Source of the DNA: JAGMXM01 sp964458325
GTDB lineage: Bacteria; Verrucomicrobiota; Verrucomicrobiia; Limisphaerales; UBA1319
Direction of reading: 5' to 3'
Assembly: GCA_964458325.1 (NCBI GenBank)
Contig: CAYWIM010000016.1
Span: forward strand, 1-59,057
Length of the DNA stretch: 59,057 nt
The notes under the pieces were generated by a model. That model ran no database searches, was not told where the DNA came from, and saw only the letters and a program-made list of their open reading frames with translations. How positions within the stretch are numbered: the first letter of the stretch is position 1; each line of letters starts with the position of its first letter. Positions 36,003-45,139 of the stretch are shown piece after piece. A program made the position numbers and the translations under genes.

Positions 36003-37577
36003 ATGAACACCACCGGTCGATCTGACCTGTATTCTGCCCGCCGTGGGATCGGGCGGGCGCCGTTGATCGCTTGGTTGCTCTGGATGGCGGTGCACACCTC
36101 CGGATCCTCCCTGGCGGCCGCAGCCGCACCTGTCAGCCCCGCGAGCCAGGCCTGCATCGATTGCCACGAGGTCCTCCAGCCGGGCCTCGTCGCCGATTGG
36201 AGACGCAGCCGCCATGCGGCCACCACACCCGCCACCGCCCTGAAAGCCGAGGGCCTCGCCCGCAAGGTCTCGAGCACGAATGTGCCGCCCCTCCTGCTCG
36301 AGTTCGCCGTCGGCTGCGCCGAATGCCACACGATCGATCCCTCCCGCCACGCCGACACGTTCGACCACTTCGATGCCAAGGTCCATGTGGTCGTCAGCCC
36401 CCCGGATTGCGCGACCTGCCACGCGGAAGAAAAAAACCAGTTCGACGGCAACCTGATGTCGCATGCCCACGACAACCTCCTTAAAAATGCCGCCTACCAT
36501 CACCTCGTCACGGCCGTCAACGGCATCCCCGCCGCCACCAACGCACACATCCACCTCCAGGCGTCCGGCGACGACACCGCGGCTGAGTCATGCCTTTACT
36601 GCCATGGAACCCGCCTCGAGGTCAAAGGCGCCGAGGAGCGCGACACGGACGCCGGCAGCCTCGAATTCCCGATCATCGACGGCTGGCCCAACCAGGGCGT
36701 CGGACGCGTCAATCCCGATGGCAGCCGCGGCGCTTGCACCGCCTGCCATGCCCGCCACCAGTTCTCCATGGCCATGGCTCGCCAGCCCTATACCTGCAAG
36801 GAATGCCATGTCGGTCCGGACGTCCCCGCCTTCAAGGTCTACGAGACCAGCAAGCACGGCAACATCTTCTCGACCCACGGAAAGAGCTGGGACTTCGATC
36901 CAACTCCCTGGGCGGTCGGACGCGATTTCACTGCCCCCACCTGCGCCGCATGCCATATGAGCCTCGTTGTGGACCCGGGTGGCGATGTCCTCGCCCGCCG
37001 GTCTCATGAGATCAAAGACCGGCTCTCGATGCGCCTCTTCGGCCTGATCTACGCCCACCCGCACCCTCGCCATGCCGATACCACCACCATCCGCAACCGG
37101 GACGGGCTGCCGCTGCCCACCGACTTTGCCGGAGGCTATGCCACCAATGCTCTTCGGGATCCGTCCGATGTCGCCCGAACCCGGACGGCAATGAAAACGC
37201 TCTGCCGCGCCTGCCATGACTCCGGCTGGGTCGAAAACCATTACCGCCGGCTCGATCACACCATCCTCGAAACCAACCAGCGCACACTCGCCGCCACGCG
37301 GATCATGGAGGAGATCTGGAAGCGCGGGCTGGCCACCGGCCTCGACCGCGGCGGCAATCCTTTCGACGAATACCCCGAGATCATCTGGAGTGACGGCTGG
37401 CTCTTCCACGCCAATACGATCCGCTTCGCCTCCGCGATGGCCGGCGGCGGCGATTACGGCGTGTTCGCCGACGGCCGATACCATGCCGCCCGCAACCTCC
37501 AGCAGCTCGCTGATTGGCTCCAATCCCGCCGCCTCACTGCATCCACGCCGGAAACACAACCCGGCTCGAGTAGGTGA
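36003..37577 (+). CDS. Octaheme cytochrome c, hydroxylamine oxidoreductase (HAO)-like
   Basis: Exported protein of 524 residues with a signal peptide (hydrophobic about 19-42). It has exactly eight CxxCH haem-attachment motifs, first cysteines at 51, 105, 136, 197, 245, 265, 314 and 401, the number in the HAO family. Typical surroundings are ETSKHGNIF before haem 7 and WVENHY after haem 8. The C-terminal segment (about 460-500; GGGDYGVFADGRYHAARNL) is where I would expect the cross-linking Tyr of true HAO, with Tyr485 as a candidate; without an alignment I cannot say whether it works oxidatively like HAO or reductively. No quinol dehydrogenase or cytochrome partner gene is adjacent. The end overlaps a convergent pseudopilin gene by 44 bases. 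Confidence 0.85.
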   Translation: MNTTGRSDLYSARRGIGRAPLIAWLLWMAVHTSGSSLAAAAAPVSPASQACIDCHEVLQPGLVADWRRSRHAATTPATALKAEGLARKVSSTNVPPLLLEFAVGCAECHTIDPSRHADTFDHFDAKVHVVVSPPDCATCHAEEKNQFDGNLMSHAHDNLLKNAAYHHLVTAVNGIPAATNAHIHLQASGDDTAAESCLYCHGTRLEVKGAEERDTDAGSLEFPIIDGWPNQGVGRVNPDGSRGACTACHARHQFSMAMARQPYTCKECHVGPDVPAFKVYETSKHGNIFSTHGKSWDFDPTPWAVGRDFTAPTCAACHMSLVVDPGGDVLARRSHEIKDRLSMRLFGLIYAHPHPRHADTTTIRNRDGLPLPTDFAGGYATNALRDPSDVARTRTAMKTLCRACHDSGWVENHYRRLDHTILETNQRTLAATRIMEEIWKRGLATGLDRGGNPFDEYPEIIWSDGWLFHANTIRFASAMAGGGDYGVFADGRYHAARNLQQLADWLQSRRLTASTPETQPGSSR

Positions 37578-38379
37578 GGTCGAACTCCTTGTTCCACGGC
37601 AGGTTCCACAATGCCCGAGTCCGCACCATCCTCACCGAGTTATCGAAGAACAGCAGGTTGCTCCCCTTGCCGTGCCTCCGGATCGCAAAATGGCAGAACT
37701 CCGCCCCTGCTCCTTTCCACTCCCCATTGAACGCCGGCACCGCATCGTTGTGATGCGGCCCGCCCCCGCGCCACATGGTGTCCCCGAACAGCGGCGTCTC
37801 GGTCGGCCGCGGCGGGGCGTCGAACCGGCGCCAGTTCCTCGAGGTCGGTCGGCCCTGGATGGCCGTCACGCCCGCCGCCGGGCTGTAGACCCAGTTGTTG
37901 ATGCCGTAGCTGCTGGTGATGTTTCGCTGTCTGGCATTGGGCGCCGTCGTCGTGTCCACCAGCGGGAAATCGTAGGCCGTCGTCGGCCCGCCATACTCGA
38001 CCGCCTGCGCGCTGTCGAGCGGCAATCGCGTCTCTTGCGTCCCCGGCCCGCGCCGCATGCTCGCTGTCGGGCAATACAGCAGATGCGGCTTCTTCTCGTA
38101 ATGCTTGCGCAGCGCATAGATCCACTCCCCGCGCGCCCAGTTCACCCCCGTCCCTTCGCTGAACTTCCCGTTGTTCTCGTCGGCATACATCATCCAGGAG
38201 ATGCCCCACTGCTTCAGATTGGACATGCAGTTCACGCTCTGCGCCTTGGCCTTGGCCCGGCTCAGGGACGGCAGCAGCATCGACGCCAAGATCGCGATGA
38301 TGGCGATCACTACCAGCAGCTCGATGAGGGTAAACCCGCCCGTGCCCCTGCGACTCGCGCGATCGTCCGGAGATTTCAT
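37534..38379 (-). CDS. Type II secretion/type IV pilin-like protein (pseudopilin)
   Basis: Protein of 281 residues with a prepilin leader and the motif GGFTLIELLVVIAIIAILA beginning near residue 15. The conserved follow-up NCMSNLKQWGISWMMYADENNGKF and a C-terminal GKGSNLLFFDNSVRMV place it in the same verrucomicrobial family as the gene at 13235-13984, but the two are diverged. A prepilin peptidase would cleave and methylate at Phe. The ATG at 38379 starts the leader. Its 3' end overlaps the octaheme cytochrome gene on the other strand. Confidence 0.9.
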   Translation of the reverse strand: MKSPDDRASRRGTGGFTLIELLVVIAIIAILASMLLPSLSRAKAKAQSVNCMSNLKQWGISWMMYADENNGKFSEGTGVNWARGEWIYALRKHYEKKPHLLYCPTASMRRGPGTQETRLPLDSAQAVEYGGPTTAYDFPLVDTTTAPNARQRNITSSYGINNWVYSPAAGVTAIQGRPTSRNWRRFDAPPRPTETPLFGDTMWRGGGPHHNDAVPAFNGEWKGAGAEFCHFAIRRHGKGSNLLFFDNSVRMVRTRALWNLPWNKEFDLTYSSRVVFPAWMQ

Positions 38380-38469
38380 AATGGCTTGGGCTTTTTCATA
38401 ATCCATTTGGGGATCCAAAGCAACCACGCAGTTCGGCGGCCGATTTCCCGATTTCCCGCGATTCCACTA

Positions 38470-38500
38470 ATGACAATTGGCCCCCGGTCCGTTATATAAA
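38470..38500 (+). promoter_or_regulatory. Possible promoter of the sugar ABC operon, close to the start codon
   Basis: ATGACA (38470-38475) and TATATA (38493-38498) are separated by 17 bases, near the sigma-70 ideal. The -10-like box ends only 8 bases before the ATG at 38507, and no Shine-Dalgarno sequence is visible. If real, the transcript would be almost leaderless. Confidence 0.35.
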
Positions 38501-38506
38501 CGCCCG

Positions 38507-39514
38507 ATGAAATCGACGACCTGGAGTGTTCTGGCCAGCCTGCTGATGCTCGGCTTCGGCGCGGGCTGCGAGAGATCCGCCCGCCAAACCGAGGGCGCCC
38601 CGCTCACCATCGGAGTGGCGTTCGAAACCCTTCAAACCGAGTTCTGGGTCGCATCCATCGAGGCCTTCCGAACCGAAGCCAAAGCCCGCGGCATCACGCT
38701 CCTCGAGGCCATCGCCGACGGCGACGCCAATCGCCAGCTCGAGCAGATCAAGAACTTCATCAGCCGCCGCGTTGACGGCATCATTGCCGTCCCCAAGGAC
38801 GCCCAGACGATCATCCCCATGATCCGCGCCGCCCATCAGGCCCAGATCCCCATGGTCCTCTATAACCGCCCCCCCGACCCCAGCGATGCACCCTCCATCA
38901 CCGTCGTCGCCGATAATTATTCGCTCACGAAAGCCACCGTCTCATACATGGCCGAGCAAGCCCTCAAAACCCGAGATCCGCACCAGGCCATGATCCTCAT
39001 CGGCGACCTCGGCGACATCAACGCCATCGGCCGCCGCGATGGCTTCGAAGATGCGATCCGGCCCCATACCAACCTCATCCAGGTCGTCTCCCGGGTCCCC
39101 ACGGAGTGGAACCTCGAGAAGGCCCAGGCCGGCGTCGTTAACGCCCTCCAGGCGCATCCCGACATCCGCTTCATCTTCACCTCGTCCGATTTCCTCCTCC
39201 CCGCCATCGTCTCCGCCCTCAAATCGACGGGCCGATACCACAAAATCGGCGAGCCCGGCCACATCGTCCTGGGCGGCTTCGACGGTGACGCCACGGCCTA
39301 CCGGATGCTCGAAGAAGGTTACCTGGACGCGACGGGCGTCCAGGACGTGCATTTTGAGGTCATCTCGTCAATCCAGGCGATCCTCGACTCCCGCGCCGGC
39401 AAACCGGTCGCAGCCGTCATCAAGGATCCCGGCTTCGTCATTCACCAGGGCAACCTCAAGGATATGGCCTCCCGGATGTGGGGCGCGACAATCGCTCGAC
39501 AGCGCCAGCCCTGA
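38507..39514 (+). CDS. Sugar ABC transporter substrate-binding lipoprotein (Peripla_BP_4 type)
   Basis: Lipoprotein of 335 residues with lipobox GAGC at Cys21. The mature part is a ribose-binding-protein-like fold: TIGVAFETLQTEFWVASIEAF, then ADGDANRQLEQIKNFISRRVDGI (in blocks), VADNYSLTKATVSYM and GGFDGDATAYRMLEEGYLDAT. It should capture a monosaccharide in the periplasm and deliver it to the two permeases encoded downstream. The ATG at 38507 starts the lipoprotein signal. The substrate cannot be assigned; pentose, rhamnose or related sugars are usual for this class. Confidence 0.92.
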   Translation: MKSTTWSVLASLLMLGFGAGCERSARQTEGAPLTIGVAFETLQTEFWVASIEAFRTEAKARGITLLEAIADGDANRQLEQIKNFISRRVDGIIAVPKDAQTIIPMIRAAHQAQIPMVLYNRPPDPSDAPSITVVADNYSLTKATVSYMAEQALKTRDPHQAMILIGDLGDINAIGRRDGFEDAIRPHTNLIQVVSRVPTEWNLEKAQAGVVNALQAHPDIRFIFTSSDFLLPAIVSALKSTGRYHKIGEPGHIVLGGFDGDATAYRMLEEGYLDATGVQDVHFEVISSIQAILDSRAGKPVAAVIKDPGFVIHQGNLKDMASRMWGATIARQRQP

Positions 39515-39565
39515 TGGACCACCTCCGATGCGCCTGGCAGCCTGATTGCCGCTGGCTATCGAATA

Positions 39566-40576
39566 TTGAATGCCCCTTCCCACCGAAGTGATACTGCCCC
39601 GTTGAAGGGATCCTGGCTCAGGCGCCTGGGCCGGCGCGTCCTGGCTTCCGAATATCTCGTCCTCGCCCTCAGCGTCGCCTATTTCCTCGTTCTCCTCCCC
39701 TGGCTGCCCGAGCTGGCACACCCTCGGAACCTGGCCAACCTGTTCAGCCGGATGCTGCCCCTGCTCCTGGTGGCTATCGGGCAGACTTTCGTCCTCATTG
39801 CCGGCGGGATCGACCTGTCGGTCACAGCCGTGATTGGTCTGACGAGCGTCCTCGGCGCCAGCGTCATGACCGCCGACGGAGGCTGGATGGCCGGCCACGC
39901 CGCAGCCGTTCCCGCGGGCATCGCGCTGATGCTCCTGACCGGCGCCTTGCTCGGGGCGGCCAACGGGGCCGCCGTCACCGGATTGCGCATGCCGCCGTTC
40001 ATGGTCACGCTCACCAGCATGATGTTCCTGGGCGGCCTGGCCGTCTGGCTCACCCAGTCCCAGCGAATCACCGGCCTGCCCCCCGCGTTCCTCGCCCTCG
40101 GAGGCAAGCCTGCCTATGCATTCGGACTCACGCTCGGGGTCGCCTTGCTCGCCCATCTCCTCCTCTCCCGCTCGCTGTTCGGACGCTGGCTCTATGCAAT
40201 CGGCCATAACCCGCGCGTGGCCGCCATCTCCGGCGTCCCCGTCCCTTCCATCACCCTGGCCGCCTACGTCCTGAGCGGCATCAGCGGCGCCTGCGCCGCC
40301 ATCCTCTTCACCGGAAGGCTCGAGACCGGCTCCCCCGTCCATGGCCGCGAGATCCTCCTCGATGTCATCGGCGCCACGGTCATTGGCGGCACCAGCCTCT
40401 TCGGCGGCAAAGGCAAGATTCTCTGGACCCTCTACGGCGTGTTCTTCCTCACCCTGGTCGACGCCAGCCTGAACCTCATGTTCCTCTCCGACTTCGCGAT
40501 CCGGATGGTCAAAGGCGCGCTGATCCTTTTGGCCGCGATCATCGACGCCCTCCGCCACCGCTGCCAGACCGCATGA
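39566..40576 (+). CDS. Sugar ABC transporter permease (RbsC type), first copy
   Basis: Membrane permease of about 336 residues with eight to ten hydrophobic segments. The family signature is visible as LIAGGIDLSVTAVIGLTSVLGA and later DVIGATVIGGTSLFGGKGK, the coupling-loop region contacting the ATPase. No ATG starts the frame; TTG at 39566 or 39602 is likely. It overlaps the next gene by four bases (ATGA). With the second permease it forms a heterodimeric channel. Confidence 0.9.
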   Translation: MNAPSHRSDTAPLKGSWLRRLGRRVLASEYLVLALSVAYFLVLLPWLPELAHPRNLANLFSRMLPLLLVAIGQTFVLIAGGIDLSVTAVIGLTSVLGASVMTADGGWMAGHAAAVPAGIALMLLTGALLGAANGAAVTGLRMPPFMVTLTSMMFLGGLAVWLTQSQRITGLPPAFLALGGKPAYAFGLTLGVALLAHLLLSRSLFGRWLYAIGHNPRVAAISGVPVPSITLAAYVLSGISGACAAILFTGRLETGSPVHGREILLDVIGATVIGGTSLFGGKGKILWTLYGVFFLTLVDASLNLMFLSDFAIRMVKGALILLAAIIDALRHRCQTA

Positions 40577-42105
40577 GCTCGACACCCTCCACCGCCCCCA
40601 CGCTCTTGCGGTTCGACCAAGTCCGAAAGTCGTTCTTCGGCGTTCCCGTCCTTCAAGGGATTTCTCTATCGCTCGAGCAAGGCCGGGCGCTGGGCCTCGT
40701 CGGGGAAAATGGAGCGGGCAAGACCACGCTCATGAATATCCTGGGTGGCAACCTCGCCCCCGATGCCGGCCGCCTCGAGTTCGCCGGCCTTCCCCACCAG
40801 CCCCGATCCCCCCTCGACGCCGCCGCCGCCGGCATCGCCTTTGTCCACCAGGAGCTCAACCTCTTCCCCAACCTCTCCGTCGCCGAAAACCTGCATCTCA
40901 CTGCGTTCCCCCGCCGACGCGGATCCCCTGTCATCCACCGCCCCCTGCTCCGGGCAAAAACCCGCGCGTTGCTCGAGCAGGTCAGCCTCGATATCGATCC
41001 CGATGCCCCGGTCGAACGCCTCACGGCCGGCGAGCGCCAATTGGTCGAGATCGCCAAGGCCCTCGCGATCGACGCCCGCCTCCTCATCCTCGACGAACCC
41101 ACGACCTCGCTCACGGATCGCGAGACTCGCCGGCTCTTCGATCTCCTCGAACGCCTTCGCCGCCAGGGCTTGAGCATGATCTACATCTCGCATCACCTGG
41201 CCGATGTGCTCCGATTCTGCGATGATATCGCGGTGCTGCGCGACGGCGAACTGGTCGGGTCCGGCCCTGCCTCCGCCTTCACCGCCGACCGCCTCATCAC
41301 GCTCATGGTTGGTCGCCAGCTCGACCAGGTCTTTCCCCAGAGCGCGCCGCTCCCGGATTCGCCCCCGGTCCTCGAAGCCCGCCGGCTCTCTCACCCCGGC
41401 ATCGTCGATCAGATCTCTTTCACGCTCCGCGCCGGCGAGATCCTCGGCCTCAGCGGCCTCATGGGCTCCGGCCGCTCCGAGCTGGCCCGGATCCTGTTCG
41501 GCCTGGACCCGTTCGCGGCGGGCGAGATCCTCCTGGAAGGAAAGCCCCTTCACCGGCCGCGCCCCATCCGCTGCCTCCGCCGCGGTCTGGCCTTCGTCAC
41601 GGAAAACCGGCGCGAGGAAGGCCTCTGCCTCGAGGCGTCCATTGCCGACAACATCCTCCTGGTCGCCTTGCGGGATTTTGCGCCGCCGCCTACCCGCTGG
41701 ATCCGCCGCCGCTCCCTCGAGGCCGCCGTCGCCCGCATCCGCTCCGCCGTCCGCCTCACCCCCACCGCCTCGGACCGTCACCCGGTCAAAACCCTCAGCG
41801 GCGGCAACCAGCAAAAGGTCGTCCTCGCCAAGTGGCTTCTGAGCCAGCCCCGCGTCATCATCCTCGACGAACCCACGCGCGGCATCGACGTCGGCGCCAA
41901 GTGCGAATTCTATCAGCTCATCCATGACCTTGCGGCTCGCGGCACGGGCATCCTGCTCATCTCGTCCGAGATGGAAGAGCTGCTCGGCCTCTGCCACCGC
42001 ATCCTCGTCCTCCGCCAGGGGGCCATCCAGGACGAGCTCCAACGGCCCGAGTTCGACCGCGAGCGCATCCTGCGCGCCGCCCTCCATACCGAACGCGCCC
42101 CATGA
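40573..42105 (+). CDS. Sugar ABC transporter ATP-binding protein (RbsA type, two NBDs)
   Basis: ATPase of 510 residues with two nucleotide-binding domains, as in ribose/galactose-type importers. NBD1 has Walker A GENGAGKTT, signature LTAGERQLVEIAKAL and Walker B LLILDEPTTSL. NBD2 has the usual degenerate Walker A (GLMGSGRSE) but an intact signature LSGGNQQKV and VIILDEPTRGIDVG. It drives the two RbsC-type permeases encoded before and after. Both junctions are four-base ATGA overlaps, so translation is coupled. Confidence 0.95.
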   Translation: MSSTPSTAPTLLRFDQVRKSFFGVPVLQGISLSLEQGRALGLVGENGAGKTTLMNILGGNLAPDAGRLEFAGLPHQPRSPLDAAAAGIAFVHQELNLFPNLSVAENLHLTAFPRRRGSPVIHRPLLRAKTRALLEQVSLDIDPDAPVERLTAGERQLVEIAKALAIDARLLILDEPTTSLTDRETRRLFDLLERLRRQGLSMIYISHHLADVLRFCDDIAVLRDGELVGSGPASAFTADRLITLMVGRQLDQVFPQSAPLPDSPPVLEARRLSHPGIVDQISFTLRAGEILGLSGLMGSGRSELARILFGLDPFAAGEILLEGKPLHRPRPIRCLRRGLAFVTENRREEGLCLEASIADNILLVALRDFAPPPTRWIRRRSLEAAVARIRSAVRLTPTASDRHPVKTLSGGNQQKVVLAKWLLSQPRVIILDEPTRGIDVGAKCEFYQLIHDLAARGTGILLISSEMEELLGLCHRILVLRQGAIQDELQRPEFDRERILRAALHTERAP

Positions 42106-43082
42106 CGCCCGCCGCCCGTCATCCATGGCTCATCGTGCTGAATCAGGCCCCGATCGTCCTGTTTCTGGCGGTGCTCGCTCTGTTCGGGGCCCGCTCCGGG
42201 CAGTTCCTCCAGCCCGATAACCTGGTCAATATCCTCATCCAATCCTCCTCGACCGCCATGGTCGCCATCGGCATGACGTTTGTCCTGCTGACCGCCGGCG
42301 TCGACCTGTCGGTCGGCTCGATGATGTTTGTCGGGGCTGCCCTGGCAGGGAAGCTCGCCCTTCAAGGCTATCCGCCCCTCCTTTCCATCCTGGCGATGAT
42401 CCTGGCCGGCCTTCTCTGTGGCGCGCTCAATGCCCTCTTCGTCACTCGCCTCCGCATCGCGCCCTTCATCGTCACTCTCGCCACCCTTTACCTCGGACGC
42501 GGCCTCGGCCTCTGGATCACCCAAACCCGCGCCATGAACCTACCGGATTCGTTCCTTCAGTTGGGCGCCGGCCGCTGGCTCGGGATTCCGATCCCGCTGG
42601 TCATCCTGGGAACGGTCCTTTTGATCGCCCACATCGTCCTCCAGCACACCCCGTTCGGACGCCAGATCTACGCCACAGGCCAGGACATCGAGACCGCCCG
42701 CAAGGCCGGCCTCCGCACAGGCCGCATTCTTGCTTCCGTCTACATCATCAGCGGCGCTTGCGCCGCCCTCGGCGGCCTCATCTCGCTCACCCAGCTCGGG
42801 GCTGTCTCCCCCACGTTCGGCGCTCAAAAGGAGTTCGCTGCCATCGCCGCCGCCGTGCTGGGCGGCACCAGCCTGTTCGGCGGACGCGGCCGCGTGTTTC
42901 CTGGAACCCTCCTGGGCGCTGTCCTCATCCAGACCGTCGAGAATGGCCTGGTGATCCTGAATGCCGATCCCTACCTCTACCCGCTGGTCACCAGCGCCAT
43001 CATCTTCATCGCCGTCAGCCTCGATTGCCTTCGGCAGCGCCTGGTCGAACGCCTCTCTCGCCGCCTCATTCGCCCCGCCTGA
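42102..43082 (+). CDS. Sugar ABC transporter permease (RbsC type), second copy
   Basis: Permease of 326 residues, a paralogue of the first one in the same operon. It has the same signature (LLTAGVDLSVGSMMFVGAA; AAVLGGTSLFGGRGRV). Two different permease genes per operon occur in rhamnose-type (RhaSTPQ) and AI-2-type CUT2 systems, while ribose systems use one. This makes rhamnose or a similar deoxysugar a reasonable but unproven substrate. It ends convergently with the MBL protein gene; the coding ends overlap by 17 bases. Confidence 0.92.
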   Translation: MTPAARHPWLIVLNQAPIVLFLAVLALFGARSGQFLQPDNLVNILIQSSSTAMVAIGMTFVLLTAGVDLSVGSMMFVGAALAGKLALQGYPPLLSILAMILAGLLCGALNALFVTRLRIAPFIVTLATLYLGRGLGLWITQTRAMNLPDSFLQLGAGRWLGIPIPLVILGTVLLIAHIVLQHTPFGRQIYATGQDIETARKAGLRTGRILASVYIISGACAALGGLISLTQLGAVSPTFGAQKEFAAIAAAVLGGTSLFGGRGRVFPGTLLGAVLIQTVENGLVILNADPYLYPLVTSAIIFIAVSLDCLRQRLVERLSRRLIRPA

Positions 43083-45042
43083 TCGGTCCGCCCAACACCT
43101 GCAGCCCCTCCGCCGCCGACAGCATCGCCTCCGTCCATTCGCGCACACAACCGCCCGGCCACTCGAGATCGGCCGTCAGCAGCCTCCACCCCGCCACCGC
43201 ATCCGCCTCCGCCCGCAGACTCAGCACGACCTCGCCCTCTGTGTGGGCCGGGATCCGGATGGGATTCGGCCGCATCTCCTCGACGGCCCACCCCGGCGGC
43301 GGATGGATCCGCACCGTATACTCGCGCTCGACGCTCGCATGGTTCATCACCCGCAAGCCCAGCCTTGCGCTGCGCCCAGCCCCGGCCGATACAGCGTAGG
43401 GATGGAACCGCGCCCAGCTCTCATCCAGACCAAAGTTGATCCCGTCCCAAGCCAGCAACTCGCCCAGCAGCCCCACCCGCCGGCGCAGCGTCGCCGTCAT
43501 ATGCTCAACTTGCCCCGCCGAAAAGCGGAACCCCGGATCGACGTGCTCGTTGATCAATATCACATCCGGGCCAGCCCGGCGCAGAATGTCCAGGCAGCGG
43601 AAATAGCCGTCGCCCTCTTCGAGCAGGTTCCGATTGAGCAGGCAGTAATCGTCAATACCCGAAGGCGTGAATGAATCGCCGATGAAATAGACCTGCTCCC
43701 CGCCATCCCGCTTCATCCGAAGCGCATCGTGATACAGCGTCTGGCCCGGAAAATAATCGATGGCCACCTCGAACTCTTTCCAGCGCCAGCGCGCGCCGCT
43801 CTCCGTGCGCCCGGAAACGCGGATCGGGTTGGCCGTCAGGCAGGGAAGCCGATAATCGCCCGGGTTCTCGAGGATGTCCCAGTTAAACCGGGTTGCATGG
43901 ACCGTGGCGCCGCACCGCTCGACCAGCTTGGCCACCTGGTCGGTGTGATCGTCGTGATAATGCGTGATGAAAATGTGCTCGATCCGCCGGATCCGGCCCT
44001 CGGCCAGCAGCTTCTCGATCTGCTCGAGAATGCGCGGGCTGCCGCAATCCACGAGAAATCCGCTCCGGTCAGCCGACACCACCAGCCGGGAATTGCCGAT
44101 CCGCAAGATCCACTCGGGCAGCTCGGGGCAGAGCTCCGCCATGGGCAGCCAATCGATCGCGACTCCCGCCTCGAGCACGCGCCGAGCCTTCGCCTCCATA
44201 TGGCTGTCTCGAAAATAATAGCGCAATGCGTCGATCGCCAGGTAGTTGGCGTAAAAGGCCTGGATCCGGCGGATCAGCGTCTCGATGGCGGCTCGCGGCT
44301 CGCGGATCACCGGCCCGCGCGACGGAACCAGAATATCCGGCTCTTCCGACGCCACCCGCCGCAGGCTCGATATCACATCGCCCAGCCGCGCCGCATACCC
44401 GTGATACCCACCCACCTTCGCCTCCGGAATCGCGTCCTGCAGGCTGTAGAGATCGAGCAGCTTGCCGTCCTCGACGATCAGATCGCCCGTCATGACGATC
44501 CGTTGGCCCCCCTGCTCGATCACATAGCTGACCGCGCCTCGAGTGTAGCCCGGCGTGTCGAGCACCCGGATTGGCAAACCTTCCCATCGCACAACCTCAC
44601 CCCCGCGAACAGCCTGGCTCACCCGCATCGGCTCGCCCAGAACCTTCGTCGTCTGCTGCGAGTAGTCATGAAAACGGTTCGTCTCGAATCGCGCCCAAAA
44701 ACGGTCGACACCGCTGAACAGATTCGTCTCCGCAGCCGGAACGATAGCCCTCGCGCCGCCGGCCACCAGCCCGCGCCCCGCCCATACCACATCCCGCCGG
44801 TGATGCGTGAACAGGACCGCGTCCGCCGCGGCAGGCTCTTCCCGCGGATCGCCATAAACGAGCAACCGCCGGCCGTTCCGCTCGATCTGAACTCCGTTCA
44901 CCGGCCCGCGTATGACCTCGAGCCCGGGAACAACGATCTCGAGTCCGCGCGCGGACTCGACTGCGTCCGCCAATGGCGCGGCAGCCAAGCCAAACCAGCC
45001 GAGCCACAAAAGTTTTAGTGCGTTGCGCATGGCCGTATTCAT
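43066..45042 (-). CDS. Secreted protein with two metallo-beta-lactamase-fold domains
   Basis: Protein of about 658 residues with a signal peptide (about 10-27). The first MBL-like domain (about 35-230) has FTHHRRDVVWAG at the metal-motif position (HHxxD, altered from HxHxDH) and a later GDLIVEDG block. The second domain (about 300-540) has the full motif THYHDDHTD (His361, His363, Asp365, His366), GDSFTPSG, and a late NEHVDPG. One domain is therefore probably catalytic and the other structural or altered. A C-terminal beta-rich tail (ERTYTVRIHPPPGW-like) follows. Start ATG at 45042 or 45030. The function may be hydrolysis of an extracellular ester or amide; the substrate is unknown. Confidence 0.8.
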   Translation of the reverse strand: MNTAMRNALKLLWLGWFGLAAAPLADAVESARGLEIVVPGLEVIRGPVNGVQIERNGRRLLVYGDPREEPAAADAVLFTHHRRDVVWAGRGLVAGGARAIVPAAETNLFSGVDRFWARFETNRFHDYSQQTTKVLGEPMRVSQAVRGGEVVRWEGLPIRVLDTPGYTRGAVSYVIEQGGQRIVMTGDLIVEDGKLLDLYSLQDAIPEAKVGGYHGYAARLGDVISSLRRVASEEPDILVPSRGPVIREPRAAIETLIRRIQAFYANYLAIDALRYYFRDSHMEAKARRVLEAGVAIDWLPMAELCPELPEWILRIGNSRLVVSADRSGFLVDCGSPRILEQIEKLLAEGRIRRIEHIFITHYHDDHTDQVAKLVERCGATVHATRFNWDILENPGDYRLPCLTANPIRVSGRTESGARWRWKEFEVAIDYFPGQTLYHDALRMKRDGGEQVYFIGDSFTPSGIDDYCLLNRNLLEEGDGYFRCLDILRRAGPDVILINEHVDPGFRFSAGQVEHMTATLRRRVGLLGELLAWDGINFGLDESWARFHPYAVSAGAGRSARLGLRVMNHASVEREYTVRIHPPPGWAVEEMRPNPIRIPAHTEGEVVLSLRAEADAVAGWRLLTADLEWPGGCVREWTEAMLSAAEGLQVLGGPIRRGE

Positions 45043-45139
45043 CCCCCAAACGCATCTCCACGTCAAACCCAGGCCAGACACTGGACGATGGATGCGGATC
45101 GAACCAGGCCACCAAACGCCGCATGAGCTCACACAGACC

